A DNA stretch of 64,000 bases from positions 233,173,178 to 233,237,177 of the forward strand of contig CM057009.1 in assembly GCA_029891345.1 (NCBI GenBank). Direction: 5' to 3'. The stretch's first letter is position 1, and each line of letters starts with the position of its first letter. Below the pieces are notes generated by a model. That model was not told where the DNA came from. It made no database searches and worked only from the letters and a program-made list of their open reading frames with translations. Positions 33,329 to 45,775 of this stretch are shown piece after piece. This DNA is from Dryococelus australis. Its lineage: Eukaryota > Arthropoda > Insecta > Phasmatodea > Phasmatidae. The translations under genes were made by a program, and so were the position numbers.

Positions 33329-36300
33329 TCATACACACATGTTGTGACTCAGGGCAACTAAGAGGATATTGTGGTTGTTGTATGGGATCTGGACCGAATT
33401 CAATATGAAATGACTCGGGATATGTTTTGTAGCTTCAAAAGAGTAACTGAAATTATGTTTTTTCCTGCACCATTCTAACTGTAAAGTACCAGGGAATTCC
33501 TCAACTGATTGCATCCAAAATTTATAGATGTCACAAACTTCATTAGAGTGACTATAAAATCCATGTTGAATTCGCCATACAAAATCATGGATGCAAATCC
33601 AATATACACATGATCCAAATACTTGGTGAGTAACAAGTCCCCTTTGGATGTGGTTTTGTACTCTCTTGGGTAGACATGCAAGTGTCTGTACCGACCATAA
33701 AGTTTTTTGAGATGGAGTCACTCAATCTTGGGCTCAATGTGAACAGGAAGGTGAACTCGCGAATTTTCACAAAATGATCGCAGAAAATTAGCAAGGTCAT
33801 TTACATGATTCATGTACATGGGTTGGCCAATATGTTTAATAACAAGGTGTTTCATATCATCATACATTTCGAAGCAATTTCCACATGAATATCGAAAAAA
33901 AGATACATCCCCATAGGAATTGTGAAAACCTGTATGCAACAACCACGAAAAGATGACGAATGCATTACATACAAATCCATCCTCGAACTCGGTCAGCTCG
34001 ATGAACTATTCAACTTGCACTTCATCTCCAATCTTCAAGTTTTGCACCACAAATCCGAAATTATCCTCATTCAGCAGCTCATTTCCATCACCAATCGGGG
34101 ACATTGAACTTGACAATGGCGATATTCGAAAACTGAACTCGGGACAATTGGGCCGTGACAATGCAGCATCTAATGGCAAAGAAGCTGTAGCCACAATTTT
34201 TTCAGTTTAATTGGCATTATCATCGGCAATGAGTTGTTTTTGCTTTACACACAAACATTTCTCAATTGTTGCATAAAAAGGATTCATAGATTGCGAAGTG
34301 TTGAACGGTGTGGTCGTTCTTTCATCGTCATCAACTTCCATACCACAAACATGTTCATCGTGGGAGTCTCCTTCTCTAACACCAACACAACTTTTGTTTC
34401 TTATGCCATTCTTTAAAAAATTACAATACTGAAGAATGCTTTTCGAGTCGAAAATTAAGTTGCCCAAATTGAGTAATTTCGGCAAGTGTTGTCAAAAAAT
34501 GGAATGCATAAACGGAGTAATGCGTTTCAGGTTCACCATGTATTTCTGAGTTAAAATATACAGCAAGTGCACAAACATCTTGAAGGCAATCACCAATTTT
34601 GTGCTGGTAATAAGCTTTAAGTTTTCTACAAATGTTGGAGGCCATTTGTAATTTAGAGTCAAATCATAGAATGTAACCACAAAATTTTCATCGATGGAGT
34701 CGTGGGGTTTGAAACAGGTTCCATTAATGCATACAGCTTTGCCACTATGTTTGAAAATATCAGGCAGAGTAACATTACCATCAACTTGTTGTAGTGCAAC
34801 CGCAATAAGAAATGTGGTACTTTAAGGTAGATGTCGAAACACATGTCTTGTACATGAGTGAAATGGACCAGGGTGATTATCGGTTTTGGAATGTCATAAT
34901 GGTGCTTGATAGACACCAGACACGTTAGGGAAAGCGAAGCTGTTTCAAATACATTTAGTAATGGGTTAAACACATACCTATCATGAAAGATTTGGTAACC
35001 TAGTTGGTCGAGAACAGCCCCGTACTCTTGTATTTCGAGACTAAATGACAACTCGCTTTCACGAATGATCGAAAACTTTCCATTGCCGATCAACAACACC
35101 AAGTTGCCATATCGCCTCGTCAATAAAATGCCCGAAAATAAGAAACTAGCCACCTTACAAGCTGTTGCTGACGATTTATTTTTTTATTCGAGGACGAATC
35201 CCTATTATCACCACCACCAACGTCTCGACCATTGGATTAACCAAATATGACATATTTGTACACGTTGAACAGGTTTGTCCAGTCGAGAGGTCCTTGACAT
35301 AAATACGAAAGCAAAAAGTACAGAATGTCAGTATTGTTGAATCCCGTGTACAAGTGATTTATTACATTTTCATGGGTGCACCAACCACTCAGGATGAACT
35401 TTACATACCGGTTCAGGTTGGAAAACTAGAACACACATCCAATCAACTTTATTAAATTTTTACTGCCGACATAACGAACGAGCAATGACAACATGCTCGC
35501 CACATAACCGCGATTCGCTATCTCCAATAAAACAAAGACGAACCAGTCGTAATTTTCTTTAAACATATGCGATCATGCAGGTCCACATAACAGTTTTCAT
35601 GGAGGATAGTCTTCATCTCCATCGTGTTCACATTCGTCACCATATTCTTCGTCTCTACTTTGTTTCGAATCATTTTTGGAATATTTATGTTTATGCTGAT
35701 CTTGCCATTGCCGTTGTTGCTTACCAAAAGTCCACTTGTTCCGCTATTCATTTACTTCAACAATGATGTTCATGTTTTTAATTTCGATATTATTTTCTTT
35801 GCAATAATATGTGTAGAAAGTGTAGGCCACATAAAAAAAAAGTTTCAACTTCAGCCAATAAACCCTATATGAGTGCATGCATGAGATTTCCCTTGTAATG
35901 ATCAAAGTCTATGTCGGGTTGTCGTTTCGTCTCTTCGAAACGATCATTCACATACTATTGATTTTTTCTAAAGGGGTAAAATTCACAATCGTAAAAAGGA
36001 ACCTGATGTTCGGCACTTCCCCATGCGTACTCGGAAAAGATGACGTCGAATGAAATGTCCAGTTTTTCCACATTAAAGAAAGTGTTCTCCAACTGGTGAG
36101 TCTCAAACTGGAAATCTTTCTCGATTGTGCTGACTCTATACAATTTGTACATCTCGGTAAATACACTCTCATCGTCACTTCCACTTAGACTTTCAATTTT
36201 GTGAGTAATTTCTCCATCAACACACGCGACGAAATACGCAGCGATATATTCAATCCAAACCAGTACTCGGTCAATCCAATGGATGACTTAACCCAACCTT

Positions 36301-36900
36301 CCTCGCAATAACCACCAACGTCGTTTCCTATTTGTACCCGACCATCATTGCCGCAATCAATTCCTCGTCATTTCGCATTCGTCTGATTGTCTGATCGATG
36401 AATGTGTATCGTCTAATGTATTTATCGGCCTGAGTTAATTTTAAAGAAAAAACTTCTCGCGATGAACCACAAGTTATGGAAACTACGATGGCTTCGCCCT
36501 GCTTGAAGGGATCGTAAAAGGGAACAAAAGACACGAGCTCATCCTTAAGAGTCCATATATTTACAGGACTTAGTTTTTTGAAATGATTATACGTGCTTAG
36601 TCATTCGGGAACGTGATCTCGGATGGAGAGCAAGGAACACTGTGCTAGATTTCTCAACACAAACTTGAATGCCCACCCCTCGTTCGATTGCGATTAGATG
36701 TGAGAAAGATGGCAAAAAATGCATGCACACTAACAAAATCCATCACTATGTGTAGAATTAGGTGAAAGTTGGCCTTTTCGGGCCGATGTGTCACCAGACA
36801 AGACCTCTTGACGTAAAATGGGAATGTGGCTGAGTAAAAAGTTAAACAAGTTTAAAAAACATAGAGTGGGTCAAGTAGTCAGAATTGTTTACTACATACG
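33329..36900 (-). pseudogene. very large viral-type gene (over 1,000 codons), unrecognised
   Basis: The minus strand stays coding-like from about 36.9 to 33.3 kb. Open pieces include 36,328-36,534 (SFVPFYDPFKQGEAIVVS), 35,955-36,152 (VEKLDISFDVIFSEYAWGS), 34,659-35,153 (164 codons, with LLTRRYGNLVLLIGNGKFS and HYDIPKPIITLVHF), 34,207-34,485 and 33,329-33,942 (YSCGNCFEMYDDMKHLVIKH). A single gene this size would fit a viral polymerase or helicase, but I could not place any catalytic motif. It has many breaks, or else represents two or three adjacent genes. Confidence 0.4.
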
Positions 36901-37119
36901 CGCAAAATAATTTAAGTAAATCGAGCCAAATTAACAATAAAAAAATTATTCGATTTTTTTTCTTTACGACCAAACATAGGTACATTTACACTTAATTTTC
37001 CATATTACCGATTTGAATCAACATTTCATTTTCTGTAAATTCGGTATTTTTAATAATAAAGTAATTCTTAAAAAAATTCAAATATGCTATCAATTTGTTC
37101 TTGACACAGCCCTACATGT

Positions 37120-37790
37120 TTCGAGATGATGAATTATACTCTAAATGCAGCAATTAATTGCAGTTTTGGATGTTTCTTTTGGAGCAAGTTGAGTTGCCTC
37201 TTCAAATTTCTTTTTTGTATTCAAAATCAAAATTATCATCATTCAATTTCAACACCAAGAAATTTGGGTTCAAACATTTGCTTACTTTTTCTGTACTCTC
37301 TTTGGTGTTATTGGTGACGACAACCTCTTTTGTAGCTCGAGCCAATAATTGTCTCTTCATAACTTCCACGTTGTTGGTTCTTTCTCAGAGGTGATTTGTC
37401 AAATATGCGATGTGATTCTGAAACATGTGTTGTTTACCCTCGCGAATGCACGGGAGAATGTGTTCGTAAATAAAATCTTGGAAATTTTCCACAAAGGGGA
37501 TTTTGGAATACATAATCAGTCTGTAAATACCCGGTTTGTTGATGAAGGTGATGTGGGGCTGCTCGTTGAAAATTACAACTGAAGTTGCATTTGTTGCCAG
37601 TTTGTTGAAAGTTCTTCTATATTTCTCTTTCACATTATTCGTAATAGCTTTCCTGTTGTTTACGAATCTCAATAACCCGGCAACTGTTTTCCCTTTAAAT
37701 AATATATTTTTTTTCTATCCAAAAGATAAACAATTTTGTGTTTGTACAAGAAATGATGACTTTTCGAATCCAATAACTTATTCATTTTTT
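37120..37790 (-). pseudogene. bro: BRO-N family gene, copy 1
   Basis: The open piece at 37,385-37,672 carries the C-terminal half of a BRO-N domain: FNEQPHITFINKPGIYRLI, then FVENFQDFIYEHILPCIRE, matching the family pattern 'FInE.GlY.Li..Sk.p.a..F..Wv.eeVLP.Ir'. Upstream on the same strand is a 'VYLLDRKKIYYLKGK' start-like stretch, and downstream a Lys-rich C-terminal region. BRO proteins are DNA-binding proteins repeated in baculoviruses, entomopoxviruses and other large insect viruses. Broken. Confidence 0.75.
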
Positions 37791-38053
37791 TTAGTTCTCA
37801 TTGGTAAGAGCAGTTTACAGATGCACTGTTTATCGCAAGTTCTCGTGTTCTGATCTCTGTTTTAAATGTAGCCGCATATTTATTGCCATACACCCCTCCT
37901 TTTTTTACACTCGGAAAAACATATTTAAAAAATCTGTATATATATACTTTTTATCTTACTTTAATTTTTTTTCAAAAACGGATACAATGAAATAATGTTT
38001 TCTACACATCAAAGCTCGCAAATTTATTGTGTTTTGTCGGATTGTACATCACA

Positions 38054-38374
38054 CTATTTATTTCTTTTATTGTCGTTTAAACCCAGCACGTGACCTGATT
38101 CGTGAATGAATACCTGTTGGTAAAAAAGATAGGACCATTTATTATCTTTGTCAAAACATATGCTTTTGTAGGGAGGTAGGAATGCATGTGTGCATGTTAG
38201 ACCTTTGCCATCGAACGGGTCTCCATCTACATGGTCGCGGCTGGCAAATTGAATAATGCCGACGTTGGAATTGTTTCTATTCGTGTACATAGAGATTTCA
38301 GTTTCAAATTGGCCATTAAACACTTGGAAAATTAATTGTGTGCTTTTCAAAATGGATTGTTTATTGATATACAA
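38054..38374 (-). pseudogene. mmp: matrixin-type metalloprotease fragment
   Basis: A 106-codon minus-strand piece has the matrix-metalloprotease catalytic layout: GIIQFASRDHVDGDPFDGKG and THAFLPP (the 'FDG.gg.laHAf.P' structural metal loop), CFDKDNKW (the 'hFD.de.W' motif), then the zinc-binding helix HESGHVLGL. Matrixins occur as accessory genes in several nudiviruses, baculoviruses and related viruses, where they may act on host basement membrane. Only the catalytic core is seen; a propeptide was not identified. Fossil copy. Confidence 0.8.
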
Positions 38375-38685
38375 AGGTATTGTGGGAATTAATATTATAA
38401 ATTTTATAGGAAATTCATTTTTGCTTCTCTTGTAAATTTCCGGTATAAAGTATCACATCTCTGTGGAAAAATAAATTAAAACTACAACGACCCAAGTTAT
38501 CCATAATAATAATAATAAACATATAAACACATGCATCTTATGAAGTATTATTACTGTCCATATTTTTAATTTCATGAAAGTTTGTCAGAAAATTAACGTG
38601 GGTTGATGGTAAACATCAAGGTACTTGTGGTTGAAATTCGAAAACACACAATATCATATCAGCCCAGCATTTACAATTGTTTAAT
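38375..38685. other. AT-rich spacer
   Basis: No gene seen between the metalloprotease and pif-3-like genes. An (ATA)n run lies near 38.50 kb. Confidence 0.5.
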
Positions 38686-39210
38686 TTAAAACTGGATGTT
38701 GTCAAATCGCTTGTGAGGATTCCATCCTTGTATGCGAACAGAATCTTGAGTCCCTTCATCATTCCACTCGAGTAGGTAAGTCGAGATACACGCCCATTCG
38801 ATTTCCAAAGGATCGGTGCTTTTCAACAGTCTGACTATTCCGTATTTGGAATCACATTGAACAATACTTGCGCGATAGGAAGAGGTTGTGGGCAATTGTT
38901 GAGTTGTTGTTGTTGCTGTTATTGTTACTGCGGCAGGTGTTGTTTTTATTTGTGGAGTACATTTGTTTTCATCGCAATCGAAACTCAACTTTGATAGATC
39001 ACACAAAATTTGGCAATCTGAAGAATCGATACAGTGAAGCGGTAGTGATAGACAATCGATCATCTTGTGAAACATGCCATTATATGTAAATTTTTTATAC
39101 TCGATTTGATCGCCATAGTTTTCAGGAATGATCCAATGCATTACATGTATGCAAAGCGTAGGCATGGTAAGGGAAATACAAACACAATAAATTAAAATAA
39201 ATGTTTTCAT
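38686..39210 (-). CDS. pif-3: PIF-3-like per os infectivity factor, frame looks whole
   Basis: A 174-residue minus-strand frame. The N-terminus is a hydrophobic signal-anchor (FILIYCVCISLTMPTLCI). Then comes a Cys framework, C-x-DSSDCQILC...F-x-CDENKC, typical of PIF-3. The second half has a QCDSKYGIVRLL to EWACISTYLLEWNDEG stretch that matches the 'CD...G.v..l....l...W.C.S.yp..f.D.G' region of the family. PIF-3 is part of the envelope entry complex of baculo- and nudiviruses. Length is near the usual 180-210 residues. A Thr-rich linker (about residues 85-108) is unusual. Fossil element; the copy looks whole. Confidence 0.75.
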   Translation of the reverse strand: MKTFILIYCVCISLTMPTLCIHVMHWIIPENYGDQIEYKKFTYNGMFHKMIDCLSLPLHCIDSSDCQILCDLSKLSFDCDENKCTPQIKTTPAAVTITATTTTQQLPTTSSYRASIVQCDSKYGIVRLLKSTDPLEIEWACISTYLLEWNDEGTQDSVRIQGWNPHKRFDNIQF

Positions 39211-39369
39211 TAAAGCTTATTTTTATTCCCATTCAGTCAAACAAGTCGTTTTCCATAAAATAGACTAAATATAGCGGAAATTTATCCCTATAATTTTTGG
39301 ATTATAATTATTTTTGCCTTTTTCGAAAATCTTGATTTCAGTTTTAATTTCGCTCGAATCCATTTCCAC

Positions 39370-40330
39370 CCCCATTTATTTATTAGGTCCTTTGAGGTTG
39401 GTTTCTATTTCTCTCAATTCCTCCAACACAGGCTCGTCTAAAGTACTTTCTTCGAGTAATTGCCATGCTATTATTTCCTCACATTCGATTTCGGTTCCCA
39501 ATTCGCTTTCAATGAAATATATTTCGACGTATGTGGTTGTTGGCTTTTCAGTTTCCAAGAATGTGGTTTCGGGCTCCGTTATGTAGGAATTCAGTTCCAC
39601 CGGTACCGTTGTGGATTCGTTAGCAGTATTTACAAGTTCGATTTCTGTTCCATTTTCGCGGAAATATTAAATCAGTCTATGTTATAACCGGTTCGTCAGA
39701 AAGAATGACTTCGGTTTCGGGTTCATTTAATTCGCTAATTTCGAGCGGCTCGTTCTCATCGACATGATCTTCACGGTTAACAATGGCCGATATTGTGACT
39801 TTGTTAAAATTCTCCCAATCATTATCTACGTTATGTAACTTGCATTCATATTCACTATTGTAATCATCATCCTTACCATTATTGCCATCATTTGCTTCTA
39901 TCGTGGCCGTGTTCGGATTCGTTTTCCATGTGAAACTCGTCTCTAGTTTTGTCACCTTCGACCTCCCCGATCGTAGCAGCATTTTTCGAAACTTCGAAAT
40001 AATCATTAGGTGGACCATCTCGTCTAATAATCTCAATTTTTCCATATTGCCAAAACTTTCGTCAATATTATTTAAACCATGTAGAAACACTTCGAGAATG
40101 TATTTTGTAAAGTGATAAACGATAAACACATAAATGGGCGAATTATTCGAAATGTCAATTAAGTCGAGATCTCCTCCTCCACGACGAAGGTTTATCAGTG
40201 TTCGTCGAAACAAGGTTGCTGTAGTTGAGAAATTGTCTAGAAATTGAGTCACTGCCAAAATAAACCGGTTTATTATGAATGGGCGTTTATACTGATCGTC
40301 GAGAACCACTCTGTCTCTAATTTTATGCAA
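39370..40330 (-). pseudogene. viral-type gene with hydrophobic N-terminal half and acidic tail
   Basis: The main piece (39,677-40,330, 217 codons) begins MHKIRDRVVLDDQYKR. It has amphipathic helices (NRFILAVTQFLDNF; FIVYHFTKYILEVFLHGL) and turns strongly acidic at the end. A further acidic piece (39,376-39,600) repeats the EPET/EELxE style. No family recognised. It appears broken. Confidence 0.45.
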
Positions 40331-40659
40331 GAGAAAACGAGTGTTGGTTGATTATCTCTTGTAAAATCACATACATTTCATGTGGTTTGTTACATTGAAT
40401 ATACAATTTTTCGTAGATTTTGGTATGTTACAACTATTGAATATTTTTCCATCTTGCATATGATGCAAGAGTTTATTAAATATTTCACTGTATAGGAATC
40501 ATCGTTTAAGGTAAGATTTTTTTTCGAGAATCCAAAATAGTATCGATGTATTTGTTTATTTCTTCTTTATTAAGTGCTATGATTAGACCTTATATACAAA
40601 AACCATACATAATTACATACAAAAATCACACTTCAGAAATGTATATATTTTTAAAATAA

Positions 40660-41397
40660 AACGTATTAAAAAATACACACATATTCCATCACACGAAGTC
40701 CACAGTGGGTGATATATGTTGAGTAAAGTACCGAATCAACTGCATACTTCACCTCCTCTAGAAAATTTGGTATATGGTTTTCGAGGTTGTGGATCGAGTT
40801 GGTGAATAGGTATGGGGGTAGAAATTGACTGCGCAAAATCTGGTATTTTTCCACACTTGAAATGTAGATATGTTTGTAATTCCTCAGCATGTTTTACACT
40901 ATACTCAACGAATGCTTGTAAGGTACCCACCCTTCATACCAGCATATTCCATGCACATGTAAAATCGAATTTGTTATGGTTGATTTGGTCTCATCACTGA
41001 AACAAGTTATCTTACACGGAGGTAATATGTAGTGCTGTCGAAAATAACCAACTCCTTTATGTAAAATGTTTGAAGAATTTCAAAACCTTGAAAGTCAACT
41101 ATGCAAATCGAGTGAAATTCATCATCTACAACAGAAACAGGAACATTGATGGCAGCAGCTGTAGCATCACCATCTTCACTCTCTCGCCATCTACTGATTT
41201 CCGTTGCATCAGCATCTTTACCCTCTCGACGTCTGCTGATCTCCATCGAGGAATTTGGCCAAGACGATTTCTCAGTCTCTAATGTATGCGAAGCAAATCA
41301 TATATGTCGAGACACTGAGCATTGTATCCATAAATAAAACATCGACAGAAGGTAGGTTGGTGGGCACATGCTCCATGTTTATCACACCTCGTCGACA
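40660..41397 (-). pseudogene. decayed viral-type gene(s), unrecognised
   Basis: Minus-strand pieces include a Cys-rich start near 41.39 kb (MSTRCDKHGACAHQPTFC), 41,007-41,246 (with two tandem EISR-R-E- units and IVDFQGFEILQTFYI) and 40,666-40,890 (NSIHNLENHIPNFLEEVKYA). They may be one gene of about 240 codons or two. Broken, no recognised domain. Confidence 0.35.
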
Positions 41398-41514
41398 TGA
41401 TGCTCTTCTCGACAACAGAGATTAACTGATAAGGTTCGATGCGTCCCTGCAGTTATATACCATCGAGTTACCAATAAGAAAAAATTATTTTATTTATTAT
41501 TATTTTTTAATTAT

Positions 41515-41960
41515 ATGTGAGTTGGTTGAGTAAACTTTGCTGAAGCTCGGTATCGTTCAACTTTTGTTTATTTACGCAATTCAACATGAACATTTTTTTA
41601 TCGTGCCCAAGTGCATTTTGAGCTAATCTCGGATCGACCGCACTTGCACGCACCGAAAAATAATTTCGCCAAGCATGAAACAACACTACCGATCGGGCCT
41701 CACTCCTGTAATTTTTTTGTACAAGGCAATGTAAATCAAATGGATTTTTTCGTATCGGATGACAAAGAGTCTATTCAAGTTTTTGTAAATAGAACAAGAT
41801 GGATGATTCACAAACGTGTTCAGTGTATGCATAAACTGAGAAGGAATACACATTATTGTTGTTTTTGTTTTAATTTCAGTTTTTTCACTTTCAATCAGTT
41901 TGTTAACTTGACTCATTATCAGGGACAACATTTCGTTTTATCGCCTACCCATCTTGTACA
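41515..41960 (-). pseudogene. decayed viral-type gene of about 145 codons
   Basis: Minus-strand pieces: 41,686-41,931 (IPSQFMHTLNTFVNHPSC, KNLNRLFVIRYEKIHLIY) and a C-terminal stretch to about 41,515 (VDPRLAQNALGHDKKMFM, ending NQLTYN). The plus strand here is also open for 120 codons, but the minus reading fits the neighbours' direction. Confidence 0.35.
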
Positions 41961-42017
41961 GGAAATCAATTAAAAGCATAAATTCCACTTCCGATGAGTA
42001 GGGAGCATTCGAGTCAT

Positions 42018-42976
42018 TTAGAGTCTCGGTAAGCACATTTTCTGCATAGTTGTGTATTTTCTTTGCGTTATTCCAAGACAAGACTTTTTTGGACTTTGGT
42101 CAATTTGTATATTGTTATTCTTTTTTCCTTCGATGGTGATGGGAGTTCCATCACTTAAATATAAGATCTGCACACCATAGTGGTTAAGTTTAGCCGCTCG
42201 CCGATAAGCCGAAGTGATCATGGACATTTTAAAGGGTTTTTGGTTGAAGGGATCTATATGTTTCAGTTCGCTCACCATCTTGCAAACAACGGTGCAATAT
42301 GCTCGAGTTTTTTGTAAATACCCAAAAATAAAATATGAAACTAAATCTTGGAAATCTGCCAAAGTACCACAATTTTTCATGAAATTCATGAACTTTAAAT
42401 GGCACCTGATACATCGTTCATGTGCTCTTTCGTGAGTCTTGAAAAAAATCAATGGATTCGAATTGATCAACATCTTATCATACAATGATTGTAAAAGAAT
42501 ACATTTTTATCAGTTGATGAACAATGTTTTTGGGGAGACTATCATAGTATCGTTTAAAGAGTGGATGAATTATTTTCACCGGCACAAAATGTTTCTCTGA
42601 CCAAATGTAGCTTAATATCGTTAGAGATGTAATAAAATTGGCATGTTTTCGATCTATATTTCTTATTTTATAGAAATCTATGTAATAGACGCATTTCTTC
42701 AGTTGTTCAACAAAAAGTCGCGCATATTGTTAAAATTTTTTGTTTTTTATTTTTGTTGATTGTGATACAATTGTTTACCTGATTTGGACATGAACTCCAC
42801 AATTTTCCCAAAGAGTTGGTAATTGCCGATGAATGTACGGTGTGTCTGTACGAATGACACATGATGTTGTGAAACACATTGAACTTATTCATCAGTTGTT
42901 GTATAGTTTCTTCGTACGTGGGTTTTCTCACTCGTTGCAAAACTACAAGCCTTTTTACCATGGGAATATGAGACAA
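42018..42976 (-). pseudogene. decayed viral-type gene with CxxC motif
   Basis: Open pieces are 42,707-42,976 (QQLMNKFNVFHNIMCHSYRH) and 42,018-42,485 (155 codons; HERAHERCIRCHLKFMNFM, then DFQDLVSYFIFGYL). The C-x-x-C-H segment in a helical protein loosely recalls the sulfhydryl oxidase P33 of these viruses, but the match is too weak to name. Broken. Confidence 0.35.
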
Positions 42977-43021
42977 GAAAACAAGAGGTTTTACCCTATT
43001 TCAACACTTTGGGTGTGATGC

Positions 43022-43919
43022 TCATATTTTCACAGATATTCCGATATTGGCCCGATTATTTAACCTTGCATCGGTCGTACTGTATTTCACAAAGTGTTTC
43101 GGGGTGCACAAATCTTGCGAGTCGGCTGAATAGTCCACGTCGAGACCATTGAATCCGGTATTTATAATCGAATATATTAGAGTTAGCAGGAACAGGTGTA
43201 TGTGGTTGGCCTTATTTGTCCAAATGTTGCCAATGTTATTTTGAATGTAGTTGAGCGATTCGTCCAAGATGGCGTTTCGTTGAAAATACTGCTGCTGCAA
43301 CACCGACGATCCAAATTCTTTCCGATTAAATAGATTGTAGGAATTATATTTTACAGTATCTCGTCGCAGATGTCGTTGGATAATTTCGATTTTACAAATT
43401 CAGCTCGAAAATATAGTCTCCGGACAAAGAAGTGTCCAGCGAATGGTGAATGGAGATTTTCGGTTGGATGAGAACGAAGCCAATGAGAGAACTATGCAAT
43501 AACTGCACAGCCTCGTCCACATCAATGTTCAACACTAAATTCTGGTCTTTCAAATAAAGCACGATTACAAATCCGCTCGTTATGTACCCTTCGACGATGA
43601 CGTAAGATTTTACACATTTATTTATTTTACTCGCGAAATATTTTTTTTTTGTTATTGCCGAAAATTTGTTACAAATGCTGTTTAGAATGTTTTGCAGATC
43701 TGTGTGTAAGAAACCGTCCCACAAATTAGTCGCCGAGGCCTTTGGTGAATTGTATATGATTGAAATTATCCTAGTCAAATCATTGTAAGTTTCCACCACA
43801 TCGTTTTCTCGTTTCATATTCAAACACTCTTCGCGAGCATCTAGCGAAAAACCAAACGAAGTGTTCAAAGTAGGTAGATCGTTGGATGCGAATGAAGTTG
43901 CATAGATGAAGGTTGCCAT
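43022..43919 (-). pseudogene. viral-type gene of about 300 codons
   Basis: The N-terminal piece (43,392-43,919) is an uninterrupted 175-codon frame from ATG: MATFIYATSFASNDLPTLNT, with a central VKSYVIVEGYITSGFVIVLY strand-rich core and a DVDEAVQLLHSSLIGFVLIQ region. A second piece (43,022-43,303) continues on the same strand with IWTNKANHIHLFLLTLIYSI. Possibly one gene. No recognised family. Confidence 0.45.
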
Positions 43920-44290
43920 TTTTTATTACTAATAGATAGAATTAGCATACAATTCGGGATACACTATACTTTTTTTTGTATGTTAGTCGTTTACTTATAA
44001 TTATATTGGTCAATATTTTCAAAATGGTAAGGTATAACAATACTAATAAGACTTGAAAAAAAAAAAACAATGTTTCCTTTTCCATTTCACAACATGTTAT
44101 GAGTCAAGGGATAAGAAAATAAAAGGTTTGAAGGAAAAAAAATCACTTTTTTAAATAATGAATACGAAAATAGTGGCGATGCTTTTGACAAGTCTACTAA
44201 TTTTATAATTTTATGCAACACGATTAACAAAACTATACAAATATAGATTGTGTAAAAATAAGTGTCGATTTATTACAGACTTCGCATTAA

Positions 44291-44716
44291 TTGACTGAAA
44301 TTTTTAATAATTTGGTAAACAATTTGAATAATTTCGAAATTAGACAGACAAACTTGTATCAATTAAACTATGTAGTTGCAAACTATTTCATTAATTTAAT
44401 AGATTCACTCGTAAATGGTAACGGTGACAAACTGGAGAAAAAAGGACGCGAAAAAACAACGATAATTGTAAATACGTTACCAGGCTTTGGGGGAGCCATT
44501 AATATTTTATTATCCACACCCTTCACCCAACAAACGTATGTGGGATCTTTAGATCAAGCTATAAATACGATGCGTAACAGGCAAATTAATATTGTGTCTC
44601 CATGGTATGGCACGAGTAACTTTCGGCTCATGAGGGAAAATGTGTTTGATGAGAAACTTGTTGGTTTGATGAACAAATATGATGAGCTCAAACACGAGAA
44701 CCAAGAAGGTGAATAA
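44291..44716 (+). CDS. 141-residue viral-type frame
   Basis: An uninterrupted plus-strand frame opening right after a stop with TTG; no suitable ATG is present, so the true start may be lost or upstream. It has a polar N-terminus, then a compact Gly/Pro-containing core (TTIIVNTLPGFGGAINILLS, INIVSPWYGTSNFRL) that looks structured. It is the only plus-strand frame between 33 and 52 kb and is flanked by minus-strand genes. No family recognised. Confidence 0.45.
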   Translation: MTEIFNNLVNNLNNFEIRQTNLYQLNYVVANYFINLIDSLVNGNGDKLEKKGREKTTIIVNTLPGFGGAINILLSTPFTQQTYVGSLDQAINTMRNRQINIVSPWYGTSNFRLMRENVFDEKLVGLMNKYDELKHENQEGE

Positions 44717-44841
44717 ATGAAAAAAAAAAAAAAATAAGGAAAGGACACTGAAAACTTTTTTAACATTTTTTTATTTGACAATTTACAAACAACATAATGT
44801 AGTCGACGTTTAGCAAAACATGTCTTTTTTTTACAAAGGTG

Positions 44842-45197
44842 ATAGGTAATTCATACGTAATTCATCAAGTCGTAAAATTCAATCGCAAATTCACTTGTCG
44901 GGTAATGTACGAACCTTTCCTTTGCCAGTAAATATGCCATTTCGAAATTTACATTACACTCGCATCCTTTTCGAAAATTCTGACAAAGAAAAGCTTGGTG
45001 GCATAAATCAGAATATCATCGATCGGAACTTGATAACGAATTAATTTTAATATAATGTAGGTTTCCAACTCTTCCTCGTTTATCAAACTGTTTATCTTCG
45101 AATTTAATCGTCTTTTCAGGCAGCGACCGTGAGGTACTCTGAACATTAATATGTTCTTTCCTGGGAAATTAATTCGCCTACAGTGGATGCTCCTCAC
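44842..45197 (-). pseudogene. small basic viral-type gene
   Basis: The N-terminal piece (44,949-45,197) starts MRSIHCRRINFPGKNILMF, then helices with LINEEELETYIILKLIRYQV. A continuation on the same strand ends with HYPTSEFAIEFYDLMNYV. About 115 codons in all. Unrecognised. Confidence 0.4.
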
Positions 45198-45496
45198 TTA
45201 CACTCGCGTTTAAAAACAAAAAAGAAAAATGAAAACTCTACAAAAAAAAAAAACAAAGTTATATAGTAAGGGATTTCATGTCTTTTCTTAGTCTCAAATC
45301 AGTGTTCGTTATTTGGGGCACAATTCTAGGTATGTGTACGACATTCTTATAATGCGCATTTAAAAAATGTGTTCGGAGGAGAAAATGTCTTCATATGGTT
45401 AACAATCATCTTTGTAGGCAGTGTACTTGAAAAAAAAACATAAATAGGTCTCTATATTATTTTTAAAAAATTATTTACATATAAATTACAAAAAAT

Positions 45497-45586
<90 letters not shown>
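45497..45586. repeat. (CA)n(TA)n compound microsatellite
   Basis: About 10 CA units followed by about 35 TA units, with A runs on both sides. Non-coding. Confidence 0.95.
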
Positions 45587-45589
<3 letters not shown>

Positions 45590-45775
45590 TTACAAAAAAA
45601 AAATTTCACATTTTTTGTTCCATATCTTTTAGATTTATACATAATGCAGCGAGCTCAAACTTTAAATACTGCACATTACTGCTGTATAGTTACCGAAAAA
45701 TGGCAAATACTGTTGTTATTTCAGCCTGGCATTTACATAGCGTTTCTAAACCGGCAGGATCCATGATTTTATGAT

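Noticed and set aside
35575-35872. Hydrophobic plus-strand frames near 35.6-35.9 kb
   Set aside because: They are antisense to the long minus-strand coding-like region and look like its shadow.
42018-42485. P33/Ac92 sulfhydryl oxidase identity
   Set aside because: A single C-x-x-C-H in a helical protein is not enough.
44554-44781. Minus-strand Phe/Ser-rich frame
   Set aside because: Antisense to the 141-residue plus-strand frame; low-complexity poly-Phe comes from an A run.
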